Counted from the first letter of the stretch, positions 7,563 to 19,290 are shown. The stretch is 20,366 nt of DNA from Oppiella nova (GCA_905397405.1 CAJPVJ010000799.1:1-20366), one strand, 5' to 3'. Made by a program: numbers and translations. Notes: generated from the sequence alone by a model not told the origin.

Positions 7563-9009
7563 GACACAAACAACAATTTACCATTGATTTCAACTACTTA
7601 TAAATATGTGCTAACACTTTCTTTGTACGTCAGCTACTTCATTTACGTATGCATAAATTGACCATTTTCATTTTTAAGACAGTTTTACTGTATTAATTGG
7701 TCATATTTCAGGAATTGGCCAGTTATACCAGGGGGCCGGCACTAACAGATGTGGTTATTATATATAAGACAAATCTAGCTATGGTTTCGGACACCACTGC
7801 CGTCTTATACGTCTGCTATACATTTGCCTCATTATGTATGAACTGATCTCACGATTTAATTTTTAATTATATAATTCATGTTTTGTATAATCTATGTACT
7901 TTTCATTGTGTTTAGTTTTATTAGCATCGGAGTTTATAAATAAGCAAATCGGTTGCATGTGTTGCTTGATAATCGTGGGAATCACATTTGCATTGTATGC
8001 AAGTGTCCGTACAATTGGTCTCTTATTCCTAATCAGCGCCATCCGAGGGTTTGGTCAGGGAGTGTTTGAAGTCTTGTTAAATGTGTGGATTGTCGAGATG
8101 TGGGAACAGGATTGTGGACCTTATATACAAGGAGTCCATTTCGTGTCAAGCATCTCAGCTATTACTGGACCCCTAATGGTCGCCCCGTATCTCAATAATG
8201 TGTCCAAACTTTACATCCCGTTCACAATCATTGGAATATTCATAGCAATCAGTGGATTATATTTGGGAAGTCTATACTTCTATAAGAAATACACGCCAAG
8301 AGTTGTTAATAAGGATAATAAAGACAGTAGAAATGCAATTCAAATCTTAATAAATACTTTTAAAGCAGAATTATTGCCAACTAACAGAATATTCATATCC
8401 ATAATAATGTGTGCATTGCTACAATCTTTAACATATGGACTGCTAAACTCTCAGCAAGGTTATCTGTCCACATTCGCACAGACGTGTGGACTACATCTGA
8501 CCAAAACATACGCCGCTTATCTCACTACTGGCCTATCAGTGGCGCAGGCTGTCAGCCGGCTCATAGCCATACCATTATCTAAATATATAAATCCCCTTTT
8601 CAATATGTTTTGTGGACTCATTTTAATACTAATTTCTGAGATTTTATTCGTTATATTTTCTAATTACTCGCTACCAGTGATGTGGGCGGCAAACATACTG
8701 TATGGGTTAGGCGTCGGACCCCTCCATGCCTCCAGTTATCATTTAATCGAAGACATCACCCCGGTCACTGCCACGATGGGAGTTTTTATCTCATTCATGG
8801 TGGGTATTATCGAGATAATAGTTCCCGTCATTTTGGGAGCACTTATGGAGTCCAATCCATTTGCACTCATTTATCTAAATTTCATTTTACTATTTTTCTC
8901 ATTTATAGTCATTTTAATCATTTATTTGTTAACTAAAAATCACATGACCATTCAAATTAATAAATCTAAAATTATAACACCTCTAGATCATTTATCTACT
9001 ATTGACTAA
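7560..9009 (+). CDS. MFSD4/NaGLT1-like major facilitator transporter, intact copy 2
   Basis: Exons are 7560-7646, 7712-7835 and 7916-9009, with introns of 65 and 80 bp and phases 0 and 1, exactly as in the copy at 4399. The product is 434 aa. Exon 2 has GPALTDVVIIY; exon 3 has ASEFINKQIG, RGFGQG (about 114-119), LLNVWIVEMW (124-133), CGPYIQGVHF (137-146), QQGYLSTFAQ, LTTGLSVAQAVSRL and ITPVTATMG, spread over hydrophobic segments typical of a 12-helix MFS carrier. The exon 2 acceptor (CATATTTCAG) is a good one, unlike the weak acceptor in the sister copies. It is the most diverged complete copy and has its own C-terminus (TKNHMTIQINKSK, ending STID). The substrate is unknown; glucose or another small solute is only a family-based guess. 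Confidence 0.88.
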
Positions 9010-9387
9010 TAAAATAATACAATTAAAATTGTTGAATATTTTAATTTAATAAGCATACATTTATTTGTTAAGACATACAGTAACAAAAAATGGATAACTT
9101 TTATAACCTCTTTGGAAGTACTTATGATTCTTTAAACTCGAAAGTACTGTATAATTGTTCCTGATTCTCATGTTTATTAATACAAATACTTTTCCATTTG
9201 TATTTGCATTTCTAGTTATACAGATTTGGACAGTCATTTGAATTTAGAAACATTAAAATTCATTTATTACAACATTTGAAAAACAATTTACAAAATGATT
9301 TAGTAATCAATTAATTCATTGGCACATAAATGGCATTCATTTTCAATTAGTGTTCATTAGATTCACATTTTACCAAAAAGTATTGAT
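9010..9387. other. Convergent 3' spacer
   Basis: This lies between the transporter stop (9009) and the Myb/SANT-like stop (9388). No gene is seen. AATAAA at 9008-9013 overlaps the transporter stop, and TTTATT at about 9263-9268 could be the polyadenylation signal of the minus-strand gene. Confidence 0.5.
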
Positions 9388-9996
9388 TCACAACTCATCG
9401 TCACTCAACACAATTTCATCGCACGTTTTATTCCGATATAACCACTCAATGGTCTCTTTATATGTCTTACTATCACTCTGAGGAACAGCTGCCTTCAGAT
9501 TACGCCAAATCCGAAGCAATCGGTTAAACGTAACGATTCTGTGGACCAATAGATTCACATTAAAACTCATCCAAAACCTCAACAACTCATTCAACAAATA
9601 CTTCGCAAACTTCTCTTTAAGGAAATCCCAATCGATGTGCTCTTCGGTGTCATAATGGCTGTCATATAAGTTGGTGACGAGTCTGGAGGTGTCGTACGTG
9701 TGGTGCCAACAGTCCTCCCCCGACACCATTCCCGCGTCAATCAACTTATTTCTAATGCACGCGAAGTAATGGCGGCGACACTTGGCCTCCGGTCTGTGCA
9801 TGCGGTCCACCACTAGTTCCCAATCGATATCAACGCTGATGTCTTCGCTTAAGTACTCTTCGCGTGGGAACTGACTCTTGAGGCACGCGATGAACCGCTG
9901 GTTCTCCTCATCGGACCACTTGTCCAGACGTCGGTCGCGCCGACGCTCCTCGATTTGGTCCAATTGTCGCAGCACTTCGTCCACTCGTGAGCCCAT
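9388..9996 (-). CDS. Myb/SANT-like domain protein (single exon)
   Basis: The product is 202 aa from ATG at 9996. The frame continues upstream but only through a GTG codon, so MGSRVDE is the likely start. Residues about 27-95 look like a Myb/SANT-type helix bundle: DKWSDEENQRF, then DIDWELVVDRM, then CRRHYFACIRNKL, with the spaced tryptophans and basic third helix such domains use on DNA. A second, weaker motif follows (HIDWDFLKEKFAKYLLNELLRFW). The N-terminus is a charged, probably helical stretch (LDQIEERRRDRR), and the C-terminus is acidic (VLSDDEL). The layout vaguely recalls TTF1- or SNAPC4-like Myb proteins, but I do not recognise a specific gene. It shares a divergent promoter with DCTN1, and its first 60 codons are duplicated at 1-181. 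Confidence 0.75.
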   Translation of the reverse strand: MGSRVDEVLRQLDQIEERRRDRRLDKWSDEENQRFIACLKSQFPREEYLSEDISVDIDWELVVDRMHRPEAKCRRHYFACIRNKLIDAGMVSGEDCWHHTYDTSRLVTNLYDSHYDTEEHIDWDFLKEKFAKYLLNELLRFWMSFNVNLLVHRIVTFNRLLRIWRNLKAAVPQSDSKTYKETIEWLYRNKTCDEIVLSDDEL

Positions 9997-10361
9997 TGTC
10001 TCACACGTGCTCTTCGGGTGGTGCGAGCTATGGATCAAACAAATCACTCAAATGTCATACGAAATGAAAACACATAAAAAAGTGCGAAATTCAACGCAAA
10101 CTGTGTTTACGTTTTGCACACTATTTGAGGGACTATTCACTCATTGAATACACGAAACACATGACAAACGCATTCAAACACAGCGCCAACCAATGGGTGG
10201 TAACCAATGGCAACACGCGTTAGGCTTTGGGTTTGGGTTTTATTTACCAAACAATCGCTCAGTTGTCATAAGAAGTTGAAGACACCGCGGATCACACCAT
10301 CAGTTTGTCGCGCATTATAAGCCAATCCTAACCCCAAGAGTCACTCGCGAGGACACCTCCG
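9997..10361. promoter_or_regulatory. Divergent promoter between Myb/SANT-like gene and DCTN1
   Basis: The 365-bp spacer separates two ATGs pointing away from each other. It contains CACGTG (10004-10009) and two CCAAT boxes 14 bp apart (10190-10194 and 10204-10208), a layout often bound by bHLH factors and NF-Y in bidirectional housekeeping promoters. A GC-richer stretch precedes the DCTN1 ATG. Factor binding is inferred from motifs only. Confidence 0.6.
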
Positions 10362-13300
10362 ATGTCACGATCGGCGCGACTAGAAGTGGGACAACGGGTT
10401 GAGTACAACTCGGGCTCCAAGAAACTGTTGGGACGTCTGGCGTACGGACCAAATGGTTTCCACGTGAAGCCCAATGAGCACGACTGGTGTGGTGTCGTAT
10501 TGGATCAGCCGGAGGGCAAGAACAACGGCACCATTCAGGGCAGACAGTACTTCCAGTGCAAAGACAACTACGGCATCTTCGTGAGGGCCAACTGTCTGAA
10601 GGCCGTCCACGAGTCGCGCATACCGTCCAATAGATCCCAGTCGTCGACGCCCGGTATGTATGGCACGCGTGTGTCGTCCCCATAGACTCGCATCTTATGA
10701 CGCGATTGTCTCCCAATAGCGACGACACCGAAGTCGATGACGCCGTCGACGAGTCAGACGTCGATCGCCGGTCTGTCGGCGGAGTCGACGCCCGAGAAGA
10801 GGGAAGACGTGAAACAAATGGTCGAACGCTTTAAGACGAAGCAAGAGATTAATGTCACCGAAAATATTGAGCAAAATTTGGTCCATAAAAGGACGGAAGC
10901 GTTGGGTTCGCCGGAAGTGTCGCACAATATAGAGATGGAGGCGCTGAGAGAGAAAGTGAAGGATTTGGAGTCAAAGTTAGACACAATTCGTGTGCGAAGA
11001 GCTCAGGACAAGGAGAAGCTGAAGGACTACGAGAGAGTGCGGATACAGAGCGAGCAGTTGCACGAAAACAAGCGACAGATGAGTGAAAAGATCGCCGAAC
11101 TCTCGAAACTGAAGGCTTTGGCCGAAAAGGAGGCCAAAGAGGCGCGAGAGGAGCAACTGAGACACGCGGAGGAGATGAAGGATTTGGTGGAAACGGCAGA
11201 GATTGCGGTCATCGACAAGGAGATGACGGAGAATAAGTTCGAGCAGTGTTTGGCTGAATTGGAACAGACGAAGGAGAGGTTAGAAGAGGTGACACTCGAT
11301 CTCGAGATCATTAAGAGTGAGATCGAGGAGAAGGGCGCCGATGGGGCCGTCAGTAGCTATCAGTTGAAGCAATTGGAGCAACAGAACGAACGCCTTAAGG
11401 ACGCGCTGTTGAAGTTGAGGGACATCTCAGCGCAAGACAAGAATGATTTGCAGACATTGCAGAAGGAGTTCGAGAAGAGTCAGTCCGAGGGCTCGGAAGT
11501 GCAGAAAATCAAAGACAAATTGAGTGCAGAGGTCCAGGAATACGAGGAACAGATGGCTGACCTGAAAGTTAGTTTGTTTTGACTGTGATTTGATTGAATT
11601 ATAAACTAATGGTTTGTTTATTTGATTTGAATTTCAGGAACAAATAGACTCCGCGTTGGGATCACAGGAAATGGTGGAAAAGTTGACGGAAACTAATCTA
11701 AGACTTGAGGACAAAATGGCTGAAATGCAAGAAGCGCTCGACGATGAAGAGAACATCAGAGACCTAAACAACCAGTTGATTGAGGCTAAGGAGGAACAGG
11801 TGATGGAGTTGAGGGAGGAGTTAGATATGGCGCACTCGAAGATCAGTAACCTTAGGCACGAATACTCGGCAATACAGGAGACACTCGCAGACTATGAGAG
11901 CACTATTAAGAAGTTTAGGGATTTGGTCTCAACTCTCAGGCAAGAGATACACGAATTGCAAACAAAGTCCGATTCGACGAAAACACAACAAATTGAACAA
12001 AAAGTGGAAAACTTTGAGTTCAAGACTAGACTATCGGACAGAAAAGCGTTCACTCGGGCTATAGACATGGAGTTGCGGCACCTGGAGGTGGACCAGTGCC
12101 AAAAACACATTGCCTTCCTATCGAAGTTCATGCCCGACATGTTCTTCAATCGCGGCGGAGATCACGACGCCATACAAGTCCTCCTATTTTTGCCCCGAAT
12201 TATCAAAAAGTGTGAAATCATTGAGAGACAAGTGTTGGATAAATATCAGTCACTCGACATCAAAGAGATTACTAAACAGAGTATAATTGAATCGCATGAC
12301 AGCGTTAGGCAACAAGTGTTTACCCGACAGCTCTTGTATAACCTGTTGTCCATTCAGTCAGTTTTGGGTAATTATACGGAATCGTTGAAGACTAGTGATA
12401 GTGAACTGTTCCTCAAAGTGGGCGCACTCTTCCCTGAACTGGTAGTCCACGAGAGGACTATTGACCACTACATGGATTTACTCAAAAACGACAAATTGGA
12501 TGAGACGGTAGTGATTGAGTCGCTGGAGAAGTCGTTGCATTATTTCCAATCCCTTTATAACATCCATTTGGCCGACAGAAGGGCTTACGATCACAACAAA
12601 CTCGTCACTGATTTTGTCACTATTATGAAGAGCGCTTCCGATGCCATTCATCTGGACTTAACTATTATTGATGGCGTTTGCAGTGAATGTGATATTTTGA
12701 AGACAGTGTCCACTTGTGTGGAAGACATCGATCAGTTCTGTAAGAAAATCAAACGAAGGCTTTCATCGGAAACAAAGTTATCGCTCGAGTCGTCCATCGA
12801 GAACGAGATCTTTGACTGCATTGCAATCGTCGGGCGAGTTATTAATGCGCTGAAAGTGATCAGAATTAATGTCATGAGTCTTAAGAAGGAATGCGATTCA
12901 AAGAAGTTGGAAGCGTTGGCCAAAGATGTGGGCGGAATCAAGTTCGTCAACGATTGCCTTCAGTCGGTTATGACTATTTGCTGCCAATTCTCCACTGCTT
13001 TGCAACAGGGTATCAGTGCTTGCATTCACTTACTGTACTATATATACATTCAATTTTAGTTAAATTAATTTCAATTAAATTATAGGCGATTACGACGAGA
13101 CGAAAGCTCCCGAACCCCGGGATACTCAGAGCGCTATTGATTTGAGAGCACAGGTATGGAAAGCGCAAACAGAAGAGATCAATGAACTGAAAGGTCGACT
13201 CGACTCGCGTGAGACTGAGACCAATGAATTGAAACGAGCGCTGAAGTCAAAGATGGAAGAGTTGAGTGAAATGCAAATCAGACGAGATTTGGCCGAAAAG

Positions 13301-14170
13301 AAGTTATCGAACGCTACGAAAGACGCCGACGAGAGAGTGGTTCGCTTGCAGAACGAGTTGGATGTCTGCCATAAGGAGTTCAAAGAGAAGGAGATCGAGA
13401 GGGAGAAGACGTTAAATAAATACAATCAAGAGATCAATGATTTGTATTCGAATCAGAGGATAATGAAAGAGAAACTCAAGGATTACTCGAAATCGGATTT
13501 AATCGGAAAGATAATGACTTCGAAGACCAGTACTAACGAGTCGGCGCTTATATCGCAGATCAGAGACTTGAGGTATGCGCTCAAGAAGACAATGGATGAC
13601 AACTATTATCTGCAGATAAAAATCGCTGAAAGAGACCTAAATCTGAAGCCATTGCCGAAAATGGATAAATGCAAACCTCTTTGGCTGCTGAGAGCACAGG
13701 GAAGGGAGGCTGAGATCGATCCCAAACAGGAGAAAATGATTCATTTGATGAAACACGTGAATCAACTGAAGAATGATATCCGGCTTTCGATGATTACGGA
13801 ATCGGTTTGGGATTTCAAACTTCCCATTAAGGCACAGATTAGGGAACAGGAGTTAAAACGATTGGACTTCATCGCTAGGTATGACAAACTGGAGCGAGAG
13901 ATCAGAGACTTCATTCAAACCTATGGCGATGGCTTCCAGTCGGGCGCCCACTTCACGTCATTCCCAGCGCCGCACATATCGAAGGTTTCAATTGTATTTC
14001 AATTGTATTTTTAGATCAATTATTAATGTTTTACTCCTTTATACCAGTGTTTGAATGAAAAGACAGCAAAATTAGCGGCTGTGCTGTCGGTGCCGTCGAA
14101 TAAGTCGGATGAGGTGTCTCTGGAAGTCACTTATGAACAGCTGAAAGAATTGCATCGAAAACTACTTTGA
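10362..14170 (+). CDS. DCTN1: Dynactin subunit 1 (p150Glued)
   Basis: Five exons: 10362-10653, 10720-11567, 11638-13009, 13086-13984 and 14048-14170. Introns are 66, 70, 76 and 63 bp with phases 1, 0, 1 and 0. The product is 1177 aa against about 1280 in vertebrates. It is the largest dynactin subunit, linking dynein to microtubules and cargo. Residues about 8-80 are the CAP-Gly domain (WCGVVLDQPEGKNNGTIQG, then GIFVR). A short Ser/Thr-rich linker follows, then coiled coil 1 from about 173 (EIAVIDKEMTENKFEQCLAE, then DLEIIKSEIEEKG). The dynactin domain runs from about 506 to 785 (AFTRAIDMELRHLEV, FMPDMF, GGDHDA, then FCKKIKRRL). Coiled coil 2 is in exon 4 (KDADERVVRLQNEL), and the end is EQLKELHRKLL. 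The classical GKNDG motif reads GKNNG. The first 33 codons are copied at 528. The identification is firm. Confidence 0.97.
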
Positions 14171-14795
14171 GATAACAATTCTGCCCTTTTTATTGTCATA
14201 TAATCCCAGTTACTGTATAAAACATTTTTGTTTTATTTATAAAAGTTCTAAATAGTATTTATTTATCGGATTTAATTTATTATCTATTTTATTAATAGGT
14301 AACAAAATAAATATTACAGATTTTACAGCATTAATGATTAGATGAATTTTATTCTAAATTAAATCATAAGTATATTAAAATTGTTTTCCTTAATTGGCAA
14401 TCGTTTTCAATGCATGGGTATAAATATTTTTATATTATCATAAATCTAAATAAAATAATACTATTTGATAGCTATTTTAATATTTAATTATCACTAAAAT
14501 TTGTTAACTTTTTATAACTTTGATTCGCATCAGACATAACCATCTAATTCAGTATTATCGTAAGCCTTAAATTCTAAGGTATTGTTACTACCGGTATATC
14601 TTACAATACTATTTACTAAAATACCCTGGTTGTGTCTGATAATAATATCTGAGGCCATAATGAAAGTTAATTTAGCACTTAACTAAATCGATTCCTATTA
14701 CCGTAAAACATTTGAAGAATATTTGCAATTACTGTATACAAAGCGATTAGAAAAATATGAAATTTTAGTCAAAAATACTCCGGTATTTACGGAAT
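14171..14795. other. Convergent AT-rich spacer between DCTN1 and PGM2
   Basis: No ORF or RNA gene is seen. AATAAA at 14306-14311 may be the DCTN1 polyadenylation signal; several AT-rich candidates on the minus strand could serve PGM2, for example TTTATT near 14348. Confidence 0.5.
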
Positions 14796-17700
14796 TTAGT
14801 CCTGTTTTGGTTTAATGCCATTCTTCTCGGGCTCTAAACAGACGGCAATCATTTGATTGATTAAATCGTGTAATTCTTGCTCTATTTGTGACCAATTCCT
14901 GATAATTACATTGAAGTCGTATTAGATATCAATTAAATGTACCCGTATATAATTTTATGCAATTTTATTCACTTGTTTTCTGGCGGTGCGATGGCTTCTG
15001 AATAGTATTTAATTTTAGGTTCAGTTCCACTCGTTCTGATGGTCAACACGAAGCCATTCTTGAAATAAAATGTCAACATATATGATGACGAACTGGTGGG
15101 CAACACCTGTCACGACAATCACGATTACTAGCATTTATCAACTGTTTCACTGATTTTCTATGTAATTACGGGTTTATTATCAGGTGTTGAGGAATCGTAA
15201 CCGCGGTTTAGATCCCGAACCCTAGCTATTTCATAGGAACCGATTTTGGACGGATACTAATTCACAGAATAGTATATAATGGAGAATTGATATCAAAGTA
15301 TATTTTGAAAAATGTATCAATTCTTACAGTTTTGGGTCCATTGAAATTAGCCAACCGATCGAAAATGCTTTTAATCACATCCTTATCGTAACAAATATAA
15401 TATGAATTTAAACTGAAGTGATAGCCATATGTGGTGTAAATGTAATTCAAATGTTGTGATAAATTGCACTTTCGCTCGCTTTCCAGATATACAGCCAATT
15501 GTAAGACATCGAGACCAGCACTGATACCATCCTTGTCGATGACAGTGGTGCCCACCATAAAGCCAATGGCCTCCTCGAAGGCAAACAAAGTAGTTTTTCC
15601 CTGTTTACTTAATTCGTCCGCTTTATTGCCCATCCATTTAAAGCCGGTCAGTGTCTCCAACCAATTAAAGCCTTCAATTTTGGCCATCGATTGCAGTATC
15701 TTTGAGCTGACAGTGGATGATATCATGTAACAGTCCTGAGCGGGTGCACCGCCTTTCTGTGTCTTATGCTTATACCACTGCCACCAGCCTAACAGCGCTC
15801 CGATCTCATTGCCTGAGAATATTCGCCATTTGGACTCTTGGGGCTGGTATTCAGCCACAGCGCACCGGTCACTGTCCGGATCGTTGGCTATCACTATTGT
15901 AGACTTGGATGCGGCCGCTGTTTTAAACGACTCGTCCTTTCATAGGAATTATATGTATTTGAAAATCAACCAAAAATTGAGTCTCAGAATAATTACCAAA
16001 ACTCCTTTGCCTTCCTCTGGATTAGGGAACGTAACGGTCGAGAAGTCGGGATCGGGTTTCATCTGACTCTCAACTGGGAAATAATGCTTAAAACCGCACA
16101 CTTTGAGCCCTTCAGTCAGGTAGACGTGTCCGACCCCATGGATCGGCGTATAGGTTACTCTCAGAGTGGATTCAGCGATCGCTCTCTTATTGAATATTTT
16201 CGACTCAATTATCGAGAAATAATTTTTTGAAATCACTTCTAAAGGATCGCTACATTTGTTGCTATTTCGCGGGTTATTAACCCAAACCCCATCCCATGGC
16301 TTCAGGTTTTCCATAATATTCTTCTGGATATTCTTGTCATGTGGTGACGTGATTTGGGCGCCGTTTGAAAAGAACACTTTATATCCGTTATCATCCTTCG
16401 GGTTATGAGAGGCCGTCACCATAACTCCTGTTTTGCATAGAATTCAGTTAACAATTCATTCATTGCTAAAACACCTTATAATAGCTGACCCGCAGTTGCA
16501 GACAACACTTTGGTAGCGAAGGCCACAAAAGGCGTCGGCACTATAGCCGAGAAGAGATGTACTTTGATTCCGAGGGATAGGAAGGCATTTGCAGACAACT
16601 GCGCGAAACGCAACGAATTATGTCTGCCATCAAAACCAATGACAACCCCTTTGTCTTTGGAGGAGTCACCGATTTGGAGCAGATATTTAGCCAAACCCTG
16701 AGATGTCTGAATGAGTACTAAATCATTCATAGCTCCAAATCCGGCCATCATTTGACCCCTAATGCCAGCCGTTCCGAACTCTAAGCGGTTCAGCAAAAGT
16801 TTGGACAGTTTTTCTGTTTGTTTGCTATCAACCAGTTTCTTGATCTCATCCAATGTTTTCGGATTCTTTGCAAACAAATAAATTTTACTTTTTATAACTT
16901 ATTGTGTTCTACTACTGTGTGCTTACTGTTAATCTACTAGTAATAATTCGTAAAGTAAATTTTATACTGTATCTGTATTCATTTTTTAAATCATAATTTC
17001 TATTGTGATTTTATTTATTTTATTCAATATACAGTAGTTGCTAACAATAATCATTATATTATTTCATCTATTTTTAACATGTACGAGTAAAGTAAAAATA
17101 TTGAAATAAAATTAAAGTATATCTGTAATTATCACGTATACTGTATTTAAAAGTTACGTTGATCACTTTAGCGCATATGCATGAACTACCGTATTCTGTA
17201 AAGTTTTAATCGAATTCCATATAACATTCACAACATGTATAATTCTAGTATATAATACAAGTATAGTATAGAATATAAGTATAGAATTCTAGTATTTCAA
17301 CTAAAAAACAATTCTTATCATGTTAATCAAATACTTTATAATAATAATCCAATATTAAATCAATACTGTGTGCGACTGTACCCTAAAAACGAGTCACACA
17401 TTCATATCTGATATTGTTCAACTAAAAAACAATTCTTATCATGTTAATAAAATGCTTTATAATAATAATTCAATATTAAATCAATACTGTGTGCGACTGT
17501 ACCCTAAAAACGAGTCACTCATTCATATCTGATATTGAATTGTCATCATAAAAGATAAATTCTTATATAATAAGTTATTTAATATAAAAATTACTATAAG
17601 TGTCATAAAGCAACAAATTAGCGCCTCATAAATTGCAAAAAGAATGTTATTATACTAAATAAAATTGTTAATCAAATCAAAAATCAATGGAAACTTTAGA

Positions 17701-18577
17701 AATAAGTTTTATAGACTTGACTACTATTAGGGAATTCTAGTCATATATAGTATTTGTGTGAATATTATTGGATAAGAGCTTTCAAATAAAGTTCAACTAA
17801 TTATACGCTATGTCTTACACTAATCTTATCGCGAATATTGTACTGTATAACAAATAAAATTAAATTCATATTTCCAATGGACTTCCTTAGCATTGAACTA
17901 ATAATATAATTGTAAACCAAATAAAAATAGTGACTAACGCTAAATAAATGCAATGGAAATTCAATTACGAGAGAATTATATTTCAAAACGAGTAAATAAG
18001 TCTCAATGAGTGTTATATTCATAATTGAATGTAATGTCTTATATGACCATGTAATTTCATTATACGTTACAATACGTTATATGTTATATAATCATCTTAT
18101 TATAAATTTATTTGTTATTTTAATGGAAATTGTACAAAATCCACAACTACTAATTAAAAACAATAATCTATAGTTAAATGAATATTGTATTATATTCTTG
18201 TAAGAAATTCTTGACAATTGAATTGTTATGTAATAAATACATTATGTAACAATTGTTTAATACATTTGACCGACAAATTCATATTAAACAAGTTGTTTAA
18301 GTGAAAAATGTGCTTGTATAGAATAGTTTATACTGTATTCCTCACACCCAATTAATGTTTAATGACAATATTGGTATGAGATATTACTTATAATTACAAT
18401 ACTGCATTAGTTACCCGGTTAAGAACATTATTGTAAGAATATATTATTTGATACATAAATTGTCTTACTCAAATAACTTTAGATAATAATATTAGTAACA
18501 AAAATGACACAAACCTGATCCCATTGAAGCCATTCCGCGATTCTTTGCTCCAATTCTGGACTAAAATTCTTTGACAT
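14796..18577 (-). CDS. PGM2: Phosphoglucomutase-2 / phosphopentomutase
   Basis: Seven exons on the minus strand: 18577-18515, 16865-16490, 16427-15997, 15936-15328, 15256-15170, 15106-14973 and 14898-14796. They join in frame to 600 aa (vertebrate PGM2 is about 612). The enzyme interconverts ribose/deoxyribose 1- and 5-phosphate and, less well, glucose 1- and 6-phosphate in the cytosol. All active-site marks are present: catalytic phosphoserine loop TASHNPK (Ser about 153), metal loop DPDSDR (about 309-314), sugar loop FEEAIG (about 411-415) and phosphate loop RTSGTEPK (about 546-553). The tiny first exon ends WLQWDQ and continues [11 protein letters not shown], as in the family. Intron 1 is 1649 bp, far longer than the other five at 62-74 bp and 71 bp. 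The exon of only 29 codons (YPSKIGSYE to TPDNKP) is easily missed. Identification is firm; boundaries rest on splice consensus plus family alignment from memory. Confidence 0.95.
16866..18514 (-). other. Long first intron of PGM2
   Basis: This 1649-bp AT-rich stretch lies between the first two coding exons. It contains a 121-bp tandem duplication (17296-17537) and no convincing ORF; a 73-codon minus-strand ORF at 17801-18022 has low-complexity AT-rich composition. It may hold regulatory sequence, but no specific site is recognised. Confidence 0.7.
17296..17537. repeat. 121-bp tandem duplication in PGM2 intron 1
   Basis: Two units (17296-17416 and 17417-17537) both begin TTCAACTAAAAAACAATTC and contain GTGCGACTGTACCCTAAAAA. 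They differ at only a few positions, so the duplication is recent. It has no effect on the coding sequence. Confidence 0.93.
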
Positions 18578-19290
18578 AATTGTCTCCCAAATGAGTAAAT
18601 TTCTCTCAATTACTAAAAGACACTTATATTTAAAAAATATATCAAACTTTATATTTGCACGTATGGTGTGGCAGTCAATGAAAACACTAGACTGTATTCA
18701 AATTGACAGTAAGTATCAAACAGAGTATAGTATAATGGGATTGAATATGAGATAAATGAGACAAAACTGTAACAAAACTTGAATTGAACCGTAAATGAGA
18801 CAAAACACTGAATTTAAATGCAAACACAGAATAATAATGGATTCATACAATACGCTCATGTATTACCTTCACTACATACAGTCAACCCCCGGTTAACAAC
18901 ATAAAAGATCATAAATACATGTAAACGTATTATAAAATACATAATTTAACTTTTAAAACACATAATTAACAAATAATTTTATCAAAAATTATTATAATAT
19001 GAAGTAAATTATGAATTGACTGCAAGTTTATCGCCAAAACTATACCATAAGCTGAGTGTCAAACGTGAGGTCTTTATGGAAATAGGAGTCGTAATTGACT
19101 TTTGGATATAAACTGTGTTTTTGATTGCATTTTCAATGCATTCACTGTTTGCTTACATTTTGTGACAAATTATTGTCATTTAATAGCAATTGAAATACAA
19201 TTCAATTGACATCTCATCGCAACGATTAGTCTCCGATTTGCGGACCATTTGAATGTAAACTGAAGACAAATACGAGTGCTTTGTATCCCA
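18578..19290. promoter_or_regulatory. Divergent spacer between PGM2 and TADA1
   Basis: This 713-bp AT-rich stretch separates the ATGs of PGM2 (18577, minus) and TADA1 (19291, plus) and should contain both promoters. No TATA box, E-box or paired CCAAT box stands out. A transposon-end-like motif lies at 18879-18900, and AAATGAGACAAAAC occurs twice (near 18755 and 18793). Confidence 0.45.
18879..18900 (+). other. Transposon-end-like motif (pogo/Tigger-type terminal repeat?)
   Basis: CAGTCAACCCCCGGTTAACA and two more bases follow a TA dinucleotide. A CAGT(C/T)AACCCCCGGTTA-like start next to TA resembles the ends of pogo/Tigger-type Tc1-mariner elements. No matching inverted end is found; the only nearby partner, TTGACTG at about 19016-19022, shares just seven bases. 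It may be the remnant of a small nonautonomous element. Confidence 0.25.

Noticed and set aside
9997-10047. Upstream in-frame extension of the Myb/SANT-like gene (17 more residues)
   Set aside because: The extension begins with GTG, not ATG, and lies in the promoter region; the ATG at 9996 is the natural start in a eukaryote.
10315-10728. Minus-strand ORF of 137 codons over DCTN1 exon 1
   Set aside because: It is antisense to a confidently identified conserved exon; Cys/Arg/Ser-rich composition is typical of a shadow frame.
10695-13425. Several minus-strand ORFs of 62-99 codons across DCTN1
   Set aside because: They are antisense shadows of coiled-coil coding exons, rich in Ser/Phe/Leu as expected from the complement of Glu/Lys codons.
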